From the NCBI GenBank assembly GCA_029204225.1, contig CM055102.1:23033390-23097389 (forward strand): DNA of 64,000 bases, in the 5' to 3' direction. This DNA comes from Diphasiastrum complanatum (lineage: Eukaryota > Streptophyta > Lycopodiopsida > Lycopodiales > Lycopodiaceae). Of the stretch, positions 36,549-46,157 are shown one piece after another. Both the position numbers and the translations under genes were made by a program. Position 1 is the first letter of the stretch. Each line of letters begins with the position of its first letter. The notes under the pieces were generated by a model, which had not been told where the DNA came from, ran no database searches, and saw only the letters and a list, made by a program, of their open reading frames with translations.

Positions 36549-37490
36549 TTAATTAATTGTCTTCATAATAATAGTCATCAAATTGATGTTGATCAACACA
36601 ATTTCCCGCTTGCCATTTGTCTTTTCTTTGTTCCATCTCCTTCTGTTTCTTGAAGCATTCACGCTCCCAGTGGCCAGGTTTGTTGCAGTACCTACAATTT
36701 CCAAGTTTATTTTATCTTGAATAGCCGCGTCCTTGACATTGGCATTGATTTCAATTGCCTCGATTCGGACTATCATTGACTTGCTTATGAAATTGTTGAA
36801 ATGATCCCCAGCTTGAGTTTCCTCCTCTCGATTGATACCTTCCACGACCAAATCTTCCACCTCATCCTTTAACTGCAAGAGCTTGATCATAGCTCCTGTT
36901 ATGATGATTCAAGTTCTCTTGACGTTGCTCTTCTTGCAAAAGCAATCCACCTAGTTCTTCATAGGTTGGAAGATTTTCTCTTGTGGCTATACTCTACACA
37001 AACATCTGATGTGACTCACTCAAACTATTCAATCTCAATTGCACGATCTCACGATCTTGTACTCGCTCTCCAACTACTGCTACAAGTCACGGATCTCTTT
37101 GATCTTCAGTATGTGATCGGCAATAGTTGCGCCATCATCCATCCACAATGTATGCAACTTCGTCTTCAGAAACAGTATTTGAGATGTATTTGTTGTTTCA
37201 AACAATGCCTTCAATGTATCCCATGCTTCTTTTGGTCCTTCTAAATTTGAAATATAGGGAATAATTGCATCTCTAACCGATAAGTTGATGACATTCTGGG
37301 CTTTCCGTTTTCTCCTATCAAATGCCCACTGATCTTCTTCAATCACTGACCTTGTCTCTTCACCTGTCACGATCTCCCACAACTCCTTTTCCATCAAAAT
37401 GTTCTTCAGTTTGAATTTCCAAACTGCATAGTTGCCGGCACCTTCCAATTTGCTTGACTCATTAAGGACACTCTCGCTTAGAGTTGCCAT
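36549..37490 (-). pseudogene. Copia gag (UBN2 domain and zinc knuckle)
   Basis: The ATG at 37,490 starts MATLSESVLNESSKLEGAGN and YAVWKFKLKNILMEKELWEI, the UBN2/copia gag fold. It continues with KEAWDTLKALFETTNTSQIL and ends its first frame at 37,080 after ILKIKEIRDL. The remaining gag, in a second frame, includes a perfect zinc knuckle CRYCNKPGHWEREC near 36,690-36,650. The start codon overlaps the stop of an upstream repeat-encoding frame (TAATG). Confidence 0.88.
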
Positions 37491-37864
37491 TACTGGATAG
37501 ATGAGTCTAGCTCAAAAAAATTATCACACCACAGAGCTGTAAATTTTTGGTTGGACAACCTGATATCGGTACGACGTGTGGGTCCACGACTACTCGGGAT
37601 TCTCTTTAGCTTGCGCGTGTGGATCCGATATTGGTACAAATATGCGATATTGGTATGACGCGCGGATGGACGACTGTTCCAGATTTTCTTTACCTTTGGC
37701 GTGTCGCTCCAATATTGGTACTGATATGTGATATCGGTATGACGTGTGGATGTACAACTGCTCTTGGTTTTCTTTACCTCTGGCGTGTCGATTCGATATT
37801 GGTATGGACAAGATGAAAAGTAGAGCCCTAGCCTTTTGGATGCCTCCGGGACTGTGCTTTTCAC
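37490..37864 (-). CDS. Upstream ORF of tandem 28-residue repeats, overlapping gag start
   Basis: A 124-codon frame begins at an ATG at 37,864 (MKSTVPEASKRLGLYFSS) and stays open to a TAA at 37,492-37,490 whose last A is the first base of the gag ATG. Three imperfect 84-bp units (about 37,557-37,808) encode three 28-residue repeats, each with a YQYRI/YQYW core and a basic KVKK/KLKR segment (DTPEVKKTKSS, DTPKVKKIWNS, HTRKLKRIPSS). Tyr/Gln-rich plus basic composition might suit nucleic-acid binding, but no family is recognised. Conservation of the frame could be a by-product of the 84-bp (3 × 28) period. Confidence 0.45.
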   Translation of the reverse strand: MKSTVPEASKRLGLYFSSCPYQYRIDTPEVKKTKSSCTSTRHTDITYQYQYWSDTPKVKKIWNSRPSARHTNIAYLYQYRIHTRKLKRIPSSRGPTRRTDIRLSNQKFTALWCDNFFELDSSIQ

Positions 37865-38130
37865 AACAACTAGGAAATACTATAAAAACTCTCCACTCAA
37901 CAGATTTTCAACTTGTTTGATGCTGCCCTGGCTTTTCTGATGCCTTCAAGACTGTGTCTTTGTTCCCCACTGATGATTCTGAGCTCCAAACCTGCAAAGT
38001 ACACGAAAGAAGGATTTCTTCCAGCCGTTTTTATCTCTCCAAGCTTTCACCTCCCGTGAAGGACTTTCTCACTTCGTTGCAGAGCTTGTGACAAGCTGTA
38101 TCCACTGATCAGGCACACAAGACTATTGCT

Positions 38131-38142
38131 GCTCTGATACCA
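38131..38142 (-). other. Primer-binding site, tRNA-iMet type
   Basis: The minus strand reads TGGTATCAGAGC, directly abutting the 5' LTR. Confidence 0.9.
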
Positions 38143-38405
38143 AGTCAAGAATTAGATATGCAACATCAAGCATTCACCATAAGCAATCATTACAAGAAGG
38201 CAGGAGAAGAACACACACTGTCACTCTATCACACTAACTCATATAGAATGTAAAATGTGCAAATAAACCCTGAACCCTTGATAGAGAGAGAAAACCTACG
38301 AGTAGACTAATAGACTAGCCTATGGCTAATGACAGCTGGTCACAACTGTCAACATTAATGTACCTCGTAAACAGTAACAATGAAGTTTATCATTGATTTC
38401 TAACA
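38143..38405 (-). mobile_element. 5' LTR (copia, 263 bp)
   Basis: Same length as the 3' LTR. The inner terminus has mutated from CA to CT on the minus strand. Confidence 0.9.
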
Positions 38406-38744
38406 TATCTTTGGCCCAAAGGCTATTTATAGTGACTTCAAAGGAAATACACAAGATTTTGAGACTTAATTTCAATAGATAGTAGGTGCTTATGTTTGAT
38501 GGCACATCATTCTAAAGGCACATGCAATGATTTACTTCATGCATGAATATTTTGTTTGAGTTTCAATCTAGTACAGGTTGCTACATATGCAAAATTAATT
38601 ATACTTGAGGATATACTAATTAGTCTCTAGTAATAGCTTATTGTATTCAACAACAAGAACTACTTTCTTGTTTGGGAGGGGTGGCACATGAAGGTACTTA
38701 TCTATTAGGTTCTTTGCATTGTGTACTTGACCTTTCATCTCTTA

Positions 38745-39784
38745 TGGCGCCATGCCAGATCGGGGGTCCCGATGTGGGTGACTTCCCTCCGCGCCAGCCG
38801 CCCGACATACATCAAACTTAACCAACTCGAAGCTTCATTACAAACGAGTAACATCCATTCCAAGCAAGCGGTCTGACTTACATCAGACTTAACCAATTGA
38901 AAGCTTCGTCACGAGCGCTGGAAGCCAACCTGGCGCCACGCCAGACTAGATAGCCATAAACAGGTAACTTCCACCCAAGCAAGCCATCCAACTCAACCGA
39001 CAGGTTAGAGCCCGTTCCCCAAGAGCTTAACCCATTCACATTCATGCAAGGAACACTTAGAACCACAAGCCACGATAGATATGGAGACAACCAGTTCTTG
39101 GACCAAATGGTCCCGACAGCATACCGTTGGCGCTACGGACCGAATGGTCCCGACGGCATACCGTTGGCGTCCCGGGATACGACCCTCAGCTATGTGCCAA
39201 ATTAAAAAGTTTGAAGCGGCCTTACAACTGGCGCTTTTACCGAACACTGAAACCCAGAAGGTAATCATAGTCAGTTTGAGGAAAATCCCACTTTATTGAT
39301 AAATCTGAGGAGGTTACATATCAAATGTGTGACCGACCCTAGTCTCCAAGGCGCTGGCATGCCAAGGCGAGTGCTAGGACAACATTCCAGCAAGGGAGGC
39401 TGAGACTTGGTTGGAGCTCGCCCTGAGTCGGAACCCGCACTCCCCTATAGTATTGGTGGGATTCGCCACCTCCCCTCATACCAAGTACTCTACCCAGGCT
39501 GGTAAAGCACGTTTTCTCTCTCTAGAAAGTCATTTTATCTCTCTAGAATTTATTGATCCGCAGGCTTCCTTTAATCATGCCTAGATCGTGTGAGATGATT
39601 GCACATCGATCTGAGCTCTCTGGACTTCGCTAGAACCGATCAAAGATTTTCAGCCATAGGGACTTGGCGCCGGCTGGATTCTGGTCACAGTGGCGCTGGG
39701 AACAGTAGGGGCGCTTCTGGCGCCGGGGACAATATTGGCGTCGGTGGCGCCGTAAGTAAGGCTTGTAAAGGTAACTTTACAACA
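38745..39784 (-). mobile_element. 3' LTR of the non-coding element, truncated
   Basis: Starts abruptly at TGGCGCCATGCC, equivalent to 40,311 in the intact LTR. It contains a 36-bp internal duplication (AATGGTCCCGACAGCATACC and AATGGTCCCGACGGCATACC) at about 39,100-39,170. Confidence 0.8.
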
Positions 39785-39799
39785 TCCACCCCACCTTTA
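39785..39799 (-). other. Polypurine tract
   Basis: The minus strand reads ATAAAGGTGGGGTGGA up to the LTR start TGTTGT. Confidence 0.8.
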
Positions 39800-40137
39800 T
39801 AAAATCTGATGTCCTCATCAGATGTCAGATTAAAGTAAAGGTGCCTCCCAATTAAGAGTAACTATACATTTGATCTACTTGGCACGATACTCAATTTATT
39901 GGCCACTTTTTATTAACATTGAAGCTGGCACACCACAAGTCGGAGGCTCAGCTAAATGTACTAAAAAAGTACTTAACTTGTAGCACCTTGACTCATCAAG
40001 TCCCCCGTTCTGCCAACCACCCCGACCGTGGACGCACCCGCGCTTACACTGTGGGCAGCACCTTGCACAGCAGTTGTCCTGATGAACCCCAAACAGTGGC
40101 CATGCCCGCGAGATCCGCATAGCTGACCGACCAGTCA

Positions 40138-40149
40138 GCTCTGATACCA
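40138..40149 (-). other. Primer-binding site, tRNA-iMet type
   Basis: The minus strand reads TGGTATCAGAGC, two bases from the end of the right LTR (…GCGCTACA). Confidence 0.85.
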
Positions 40150-40151
40150 CA

Positions 40152-41375
40152 TGTAGCGCAGGCATCCCAAAGGGAGTTGGGAACCACGACTTAGCTTCCC
40201 AGGCTTCAACTCTTGCCATCCAAACCCAACTGACATACAAGCAGCCAACTCGCCAACAAAGATCAGACTTAACCAACTTGAAGTTTCAAAACCAACATTG
40301 AGATCCAACCTGGCGCCATGCCAGATCGGGGATCCCGATGTGGGTGACTTCCCTCCGTGCCAGCCGCCTGACATACATCAAACTTAACCAACTCGAAGCT
40401 TCGTTACAAACGAGTAACATCCATTCCAAGCAAGCAGTCTGACTTACATCAGACTTAACCAGCTGAAAGCTTCCTCATGAGTGCTGGAAGCCAACCTGGC
40501 ACCACGCCAGACTGGACAGCCATAAACATGTAACTTCCACCCAAGCAAGCCATCCAACTCAGCCGACAGGTTAGAGCCCGTTCCCCAAGAGCTTAACCCA
40601 TTCACGTTCATGCAAAGAACACTTAGAACCACAAGCCACGACAGATATGGAGACAACCAGTTCTTGGACCAAATGGTCCCGACAGCATACCGCTGGCGCT
40701 ACGGACCGAATGGTTCCGACGGCATACCGTTGGCGTCCCGGGATACGACCCTCAGCTATGTGCCAGATTAAAAAGTTTGAAGTGGCCTTACAACTGGCGC
40801 TTTTACCGAACACTGAAACCCAGAAGGTAATCATAGTCAATTTGAGGAAAATCCCACTTTATTGATAAATCTGAGAAGGTTACATTTCAAGTGTGTGACC
40901 GAACCTAGTCTTCGAGGCGCTGGCATGCCAAGGCGAGTGCCAGGACAACATTCCAGCAAGGGAGGCTGAGACTTGGTTGGAGCTCGCCCTGAGTCGCAAC
41001 CCGCACTCCCCTATAGTATTGGTGGGATTCGCCACCTCCCCTCATACCAAGTACTCTACCCATGCTGGTAAAGCACATTTTCTCTCTCTAGGATTTTCTC
41101 TCTCTAGAAAGTCATTTTCTCTCTCTAGAATTTATTGATCCCCAGGCTTCCTCTAATCATGCCTAGATCGTGTGGGGTGATTGCACATCAATTTGAGCTC
41201 TCTAGACTTCGCTAGAACCGATGAAAGATTTTCAGCCATAGGAACTTGGCGCTGGCTGGATTCTGGTCACAGTGGTGCCGAGAGCGGCGTTGACACTAGT
41301 GGCGTCGGGAGCAGCAGGGGCGCTGCTAGCGTCGGTGGCGCCAGAAGTAAGGCTTGTAAATGTAACTTTACAACA
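40152..41375 (-). mobile_element. 5' LTR of the non-coding element, full length
   Basis: Runs (plus strand) TGTAGCGCAGG…ACTTTACAACA. It has an internal degenerate repeat with AGACTTAACCAACT…GAAGCTTC at about 40,265, 40,380 and 40,450, and CTGGCGCCATGCCAGA variants at about 40,310 and 40,497. Confidence 0.85.
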
Positions 41376-41390
41376 CTACTCTAGAATGTT

Positions 41391-42565
41391 GGATAGTTGG
41401 TATCGAGTGCACTTCTGACATCTTATCCTAGGATCATCAAGGACCATATGGATGGAGGATTTCTCAGTGTTCCAAGAGTTGGATACTTCAATGTTGAATG
41501 GCACTTAGCAGGTGATTTGAAAACATTGAAATGCATAGATAGTGTCTCTCATGGTGCTACATATAAACATCCTTGTTTGTACTACATGAAAATGGCAGAA
41601 AATGTAACTAGAAGTACAAGAATTACTAGAGAAAATGCAGATCCAAACTGGAAGCCTTATTGCCTATTCCCTTCAAAAATGTGCATGTTTGCACTCTTCA
41701 TGTAGAAGTTAGGATAATAGAGAAGCTCGTTTATATTCATATAGTTTTTGCTTGGAATAGTAAGCCAACATCATCAACGAAGGAAGCTATTAGTCGATTA
41801 GAAGATGTTTTATCGAAAGCATGACTTCATATATGGGACATGTCAAAATACAAAAAGATGAATATGCCTACTAATCCAAGCATAGGAGGAGCAAAAGCAC
41901 ATCGATTCCTATCAAACCACACAAGTAAGGCTTCTAATATTTAACACTTAGTCTGGAAAGATATTGTTGCTGCCACTCAGGACTTGGGGGTGACCGACAA
42001 AACTAGATTACTGAAAGTTGATGTATGGAGGAAGCTTGACAGTATGATTAAAATATCAAGAAAAGACAAATCTTCTAATATTGATAAGAGAGCTCTACAA
42101 AAGACTTGTGTCGATTTTGTTGATGCAGTATCAAAAGCATGGGGAGAAGATCACATCACTTATTACATGGTTAGTATTCATGCTCACAGCTGCTTTGAAT
42201 TCAACTATATATTTTGATCCAAGCATAAGACTGACATTACGATTTTGACATGTGCAACACATACTAAGAGATCATACATCATTTTTTGCAAACACATATA
42301 AAAGCCTAAGTGTCTGGTCATCACAAGGGATGGAGAAGTCACATTGGCAAGCAGGGGCAACATTTCATTGAAATACACAACATGGAGGAACCAATGAAAA
42401 ACGAAACTATATTTGTCAATTATTTCAGTGGTTCTATCGCAGAGTTCAGATTCGATAGATTACCAAATCTTCAAATTATGACAAATTTAGAAAAGCTTGC
42501 AACTCATTGAGCAACAAAGAAGTTAGAAATTTAGAGCAACAAAGATGCTACAAAATTTTATTCAT
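41391..42565 (+). pseudogene. Gene A: intron-bearing, transposase-like relic (C-terminal part)
   Basis: A plus-strand frame from 41,397 reads GYFNVEWHLAGDLKTLKCID, NWKPYCLFPSK and, after a shift, HVCTLHVEVRIIEKLVYIHI. It continues with SIGGAKAHRFLSN, then VWKDIVAATQDLGVTDKTRL and WGEDHITYYM, ending at a donor site (ATG|GTTAGT, about 42,168). After a short intron (acceptor TATAAAAG, about 42,307) the frame resumes SLSVWSSQGMEKSHWQAG, NTQHGG and CQLFQWFYRR. Several stops and a frameshift disable it. The HITYYM … QGMEKSH … HGG block looks like a conserved C-terminal region of DNA-transposon-derived proteins, but I cannot name the family with certainty. The N-terminus was lost where the LTR element ends (41,375). 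Confidence 0.5.
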
Positions 42566-42587
42566 AATATTCAGTATATACAAAGTT

Positions 42588-44111
42588 TCATTTAGTGGGA
42601 TCTGATATTTCGTCTTGTCCAATTGTTGTGCTATCATGCAGTAACTCTCTGCTTGCATAAGCATCCAGAAGATGCGCATTGTCCTTGTTACCACTCAATT
42701 CTATAAACGTTGCATACAATGAATAATGGGAACTCCTTAATGGTACATTTCCATCTACAAATCCTAATATGTTCAAAACATACAATCTCTTTTAAAAAAA
42801 TTATTTTATTTGCTTTAGCAAAGTTATGTCCACCTAGTTAATAAGATAAGGCTTTCACAGCCATTATCAGAGTCTCTCCAACTGGACTAAGTTTGGAATG
42901 AGCAACACAAATTTCATTTTTCTGAAAGTGCCTCAAGTAGTGGCCAAGACCACTACCCCTGTGGAACGATGATGAATGTTGTCTGAAGCCCCCTTGACTA
43001 GTAGCAAAGTCGTCGATCACAAGTGAATTATGCATAACAAAATTGGAGCTCTTAGTTTATAAAACTCAATAGAACACATACATATGATAAACTTACAGTA
43101 AAACTGCTAAACTTATGCATTCTTCATTATCTGCTGCAACTAGATCGAGATGATCTATATTGTGACCCCCTATTCAAGAAGAGTCATCTGCAAATTTCAC
43201 TACCGATGGACGAGGGAATCCCAGTTGGGCCTGGAAGGAAATAAATTTCTCTTCAGATGGCAAAATTTGTTGGCATGATCATGAACATTTGAAAAAGCCA
43301 TCAACAAACATTCCTCACTAGTCAGAATACCTTCTTCATCATCATAGTCAATGCCCAGCACCATGTCGATTTTAAAATCAACAAGGTTAGAGAATTCAAA
43401 AATGGTGCACAATAGACAAAGAATCTCATCCTCCTGATAATCGAAAAAAACGCACAGATCTGTAGTTGTAATATATGCTTCATTAATATAATATTTCAAC
43501 AAATCAAAGAAGCATTTGGAATGTACATCAACAATTTTTTTCTCAATATTGGCATTGGAGTCAATGAAGACATCTCTCAACTTATCAGTATCTACACTCA
43601 TATAGTCAGTGTCTTTATCAGGAGTATCCACCAAGAAATGACTGATATCCTTTATGGAAGGTTTAGTAGTGGAGAATGAAGGGATCTCAGTTTTAGAAAT
43701 TGATGTATCTAACTCTTCTGGGATCTGCACTAACAAAAAAAACACAAATCTGGTTTGATACTTGCGATAATGATATTTTTGTTTACATATATTACATTAA
43801 GTGAAATTCTTAAATTGGTCAAAAATTTTAGTGTACATCTTGTCTAGTTGTTGCTTATAATGTGGAAAACTATCTACAAGGTTAGTGAAATGCATAAACG
43901 ACAAATTACCCAAAGATATTAGAGGGATATTGATTATATCCCTGAATCTGACATATTGGTCATAAAAAACATTTGGACTCTATTATGTTGTATTGAACAC
44001 ATGTAAAAAAGGCTAGAAGAGGGACTTGAAGTACTCTATGAACTCAGTTATACCAAACTCAGTGAGAAATCTGGACAAGGACTCCCGACTAGGATCAAAC
44101 GAGGAAGCCAT
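42588..44111 (-). pseudogene. Gene B: unidentified multi-exon gene relic
   Basis: The ATG at 44,111 opens MASSFDPSRESLSRFLTEFG and ITEFIEYFKSLF; stop codons follow, then the same frame continues FRDIINIPLISLGNLSFMHF. A second exon starts after an acceptor at 43,725 (GTGCAG|ATCCCAGAAG) and encodes an acidic segment (VDTPDKDTDYMSVDTDKLRD, YITTTDLCVFFDYQEDEIL). Exon 3 (43,230-43,097) follows TTCCTTCCAG, reads AQLGFPRPSVVKFADDSS, and ends at a canonical GTAAGT donor. Further frames (43,035-42,838 and 42,785-42,588) would be later exons, the last ending in TGA at 42,588. No family is recognised. It converges on gene A and diverges from gene C. Confidence 0.5.
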
Positions 44112-44893
44112 TGCCTAGTATCAGTTTTGTGTGAGAGGGGACTATCCGTGAAAAAAGGAGTACATTATGCATGCACAAAACTGATATGTATGCTCTTGTA
44201 CACGTGTCGTGTTCTAGGTCACAGCAACGACAAGTCGGGCATGCATAGAACCGATATGACTGAAAATCGAGAAAGAAAGACGAAAAAAATATTTTGGGGA
44301 TCATGCCCTTTATAGTTGTTTCACACATGCAAGTCAAATGGTCAACCGACCATGTGTCGGCCTTCGATTGGCTCAAGAACGACCACACGTGCAAAACTAC
44401 ATAGTTTCCAGGTGTCAAGAACTGATTGGTCCATACATGACATGTGTCGAGGTCTCATTGGGCCACTGGACACGCACATGCGAATGCCACATGTTTATCC
44501 TTGAGCGGGTTGTATAGAACTCACACATGTGACAACACATGCGACATCTAAGGGCACAAGGTCACAAACATCGAGGTCATTTTCACTTTTTGTTCTTTAG
44601 ACTTTTGTCACATATCACTTCTTTACGCGTCCCGTTTGCTCCCTCATCGCCTTGTCTCTCTGCATGCGCACAAGAGCGATACTGCGACTGTACATATCGC
44701 TTTTGTGCGTCATTACCTCATTTGCCACTTTTTTCTTTCTCGACCCTTGCACAAGACCGATACATCTCTACATATCGCACCTCCGCAAGCCTAGTTATCC
44801 TCCTCTGATCATTGTTACTATAACCTCACACAAAACCCATACTAGCCACATGTCTAGGGTCAAATAGAATCAGAGGGATTTTTTCTCTCCTAG
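44112..44893. promoter_or_regulatory. Putative bidirectional promoter between genes B and C
   Basis: A minus-strand TATA box (CTATAAAGG, about 44,307-44,315) lies 200 bp upstream of the gene B start. Three ATTGG boxes (inverted CCAAT) stand at 44,367-44,371, 44,425-44,429 and 44,457-44,461. ACATGTG/CATGTGTC motifs recur around them. This cluster is what one would expect between divergently transcribed genes. Confidence 0.45.
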
Positions 44894-44918
44894 TATTGTG
44901 TCCACGAGTACTCCTGCT

Positions 44919-45281
44919 ATGAATCCACCATGGCAGACTAGGCATAACAAGAGCAGGTGGCTCTCTGAGATTAAGAAATATCAGAGATCCACCTTACTCT
45001 TGATACCAAGAGCCTCTTTCTATAGAATTGTCCATCAGATTACTAGGGATAATCTGGACAGTCTTGTTAGGTTCACACCTAGAACACTGCAGTGCTTGCA
45101 TGAGACTGCAGAAGACTATTTGAGCTCTTTTTTTGAAGATTCATTTTTTGAGAGATACTGTAAACTTCACAAGGGTGAACTCTCTGCTCCCAGGGATGAT
45201 CCCATTGACAGGACTAATCTTCTCACTAAGAGGCCTTGCAGGCAACCTTCCCCCAAAAGGAGTAAGAAAACCTCTACTTAG
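44919..45281 (+). pseudogene. Histone H3 (CENH3-like) domain of gene C
   Basis: From the first in-frame ATG (44,919) the frame gives 120 codons. After a short tail (MNPPWQTRHNKSR) come the αN helix (WLSEIKKYQRSTLLLIP), α1 (ASFYRIVHQITRDN), loop 1 with RF, and α2 (LQCLHETAEDYLSSFFEDS). The core residues of H3 (EI.KYQ.ST.LLI, F.R.V..I, RF, L.E.AE.YL…FED) are in register. LLIPRASFYRIVHQIT is closer to plant CENH3 (LIPxASFxRxVxxIT) than to canonical H3, and loop 1 has one extra residue, as CENH3 does. The end (KLHKGELSAPRDDPIDR) is diverged from α3, and a PKRSKK-type basic tail follows. The canonical modified N-tail is absent, unless encoded in an upstream exon. Plant CENH3 genes normally have introns inside this region; here there are none. 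Confidence 0.7.
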
Positions 45282-45299
45282 GGACCTAAAAAGGTATGA

Positions 45300-45475
45300 C
45301 GCATGGACCTCCAACATTCCTCATTTGGAGGTGATGCGATTGTAAATACAGTTGTCTTAGATATTGTGGTCGACTCAGCCACAAAAATTTTGGACAATCC
45401 TTCTGTCAACCCCTTTATTGTGAATACTACTCCTCTCCCCCCTCCTTCCATTAATCTCACTCCTTTATTATATTT
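45300..45475 (+). pseudogene. Gene C linker, left of the copia insertion
   Basis: Same frame as the H3-like domain. It reads MDLQHSSFGGDAIVNTVVLD, then SATKILDNPSV and PLPPPSINLTPLLY, and is broken by the LTR at 45,476. With the insertion and one TSD copy removed the next codons are LDSKDYLELERDISDV. Nothing here matches a known domain. Confidence 0.55.
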
Positions 45476-46144
45476 TGTTAAAAATTCACAATTCTAGCTT
45501 GACTAGTTTTGGTCATATGACTTGTAAATAGTTAGATGGTCATGATGTGGCTTGTCACATGTGCCAAATAGCATAGGATTCTATTAATAAGGATGTTCTC
45601 AAGTAGAACTAAGTGTTAGAACCTTTGGAATGAGTCCAAATTATGCTTAGATACAAGGGAGAAAAAATAGGAGCTATTTTTGGTAATTTTTGCATTGTTG
45701 AGGGATCTCCAAGATTCCAACCCTAACTTGGTAGGGATGAAAGATCCACCAAAATTAGCATTAGGGATAGGTTTAGGGCTACTCATACCTGCCCAAAACC
45801 GTGATGGATCATGTATATATAGTGATGATATCTCACCAAAATCAATCAAGCAATTTCATGTTTTTTCTCTCATAATGGTGCAATTGCTCTCTATGTTCAT
45901 AATTGTTTGAGTACTTGTGATTACTATTGAATGTAGGTCTGGTGTACAGTACTCAGACTGTGGGAGGCCGTACTTTCACACGTGTGAATCCTTCTTCAAG
46001 GATTTGGGCCATTTAGTGAGGTTCAAGAATAGATTTTTGATGGATTTTGATGGTTCAACTTGTGCTAATCTTATGAAATCATAATCTATTGTTTTCCTCA
46101 TCATTTCAAGTGTTTTAGGATCCTTATTTGCTGTAATTTTTACA
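45476..46144 (+). mobile_element. 5' LTR of intact copia element
   Basis: TGTTAAAAATTC…ATTTTTACA. It has a TATA box (GTATATATAG, about 45,812-45,822) and the palindrome TTTCACACGTGTGAA (45,974-45,988) downstream of it. Confidence 0.95.
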
Positions 46145-46157
46145 TGGTATCAGAGCC
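46145..46157 (+). other. Primer-binding site, tRNA-iMet type
   Basis: TGGTATCAGAGCC directly after the 5' LTR. Confidence 0.95.

Larger units (their letters stand above)
33072..38410 (-). mobile_element. Complete Ty1/copia element with TSD TATCT
   Basis: The two LTRs are both 263 bp (33,077-33,339 and 38,143-38,405) and are flanked by the 5-bp duplication TATCT (33,072-33,076 and 38,406-38,410). On the minus strand the order is 5' LTR, iMet PBS, repeat-bearing leader, gag, protease, integrase, RT, RNase H, PPT, 3' LTR. I count about 17 mismatches between the LTRs (about 6.5%), mostly transitions, so the insertion is old, which fits the stops and frameshifts inside. The order protease-integrase-RT places it in copia. 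Confidence 0.92.
38745..41375 (-). mobile_element. Non-coding large-LTR retrotransposon (LARD/TRIM-like)
   Basis: The right LTR (40,152-41,375, 1,224 bp) and left LTR (38,745-39,784, 1,040 bp) are near-identical and offset by 1,566-1,582 bp. Between them lie only 367 bp. On the minus strand these carry an iMet PBS next to the right LTR and a PPT (AAAGGTGGGGTGGA) next to the left LTR, whose outer boundary is TGTTGTAAAGTTAC. No gag or pol frame exists, so mobility must have depended on another element's proteins. The left LTR lacks the part equivalent to the first 159 bp of the right one. No TSD is visible, as expected if one end was lost. Confidence 0.85.

Noticed and set aside
38878-39268. 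Paired minus-strand frames repeated at 40,444-40,840 as a duplicated gene
   Set aside because: They lie inside the two LTRs of a non-coding element; duplication is explained by the LTR pair.
45294-45303. AAG|GTATGA as a certain intron start ending the histone gene
   Set aside because: It is a usable donor, but the frame stays protein-like across it for another 57 codons and beyond the copia insertion. I keep it only as an alternative to the fusion.
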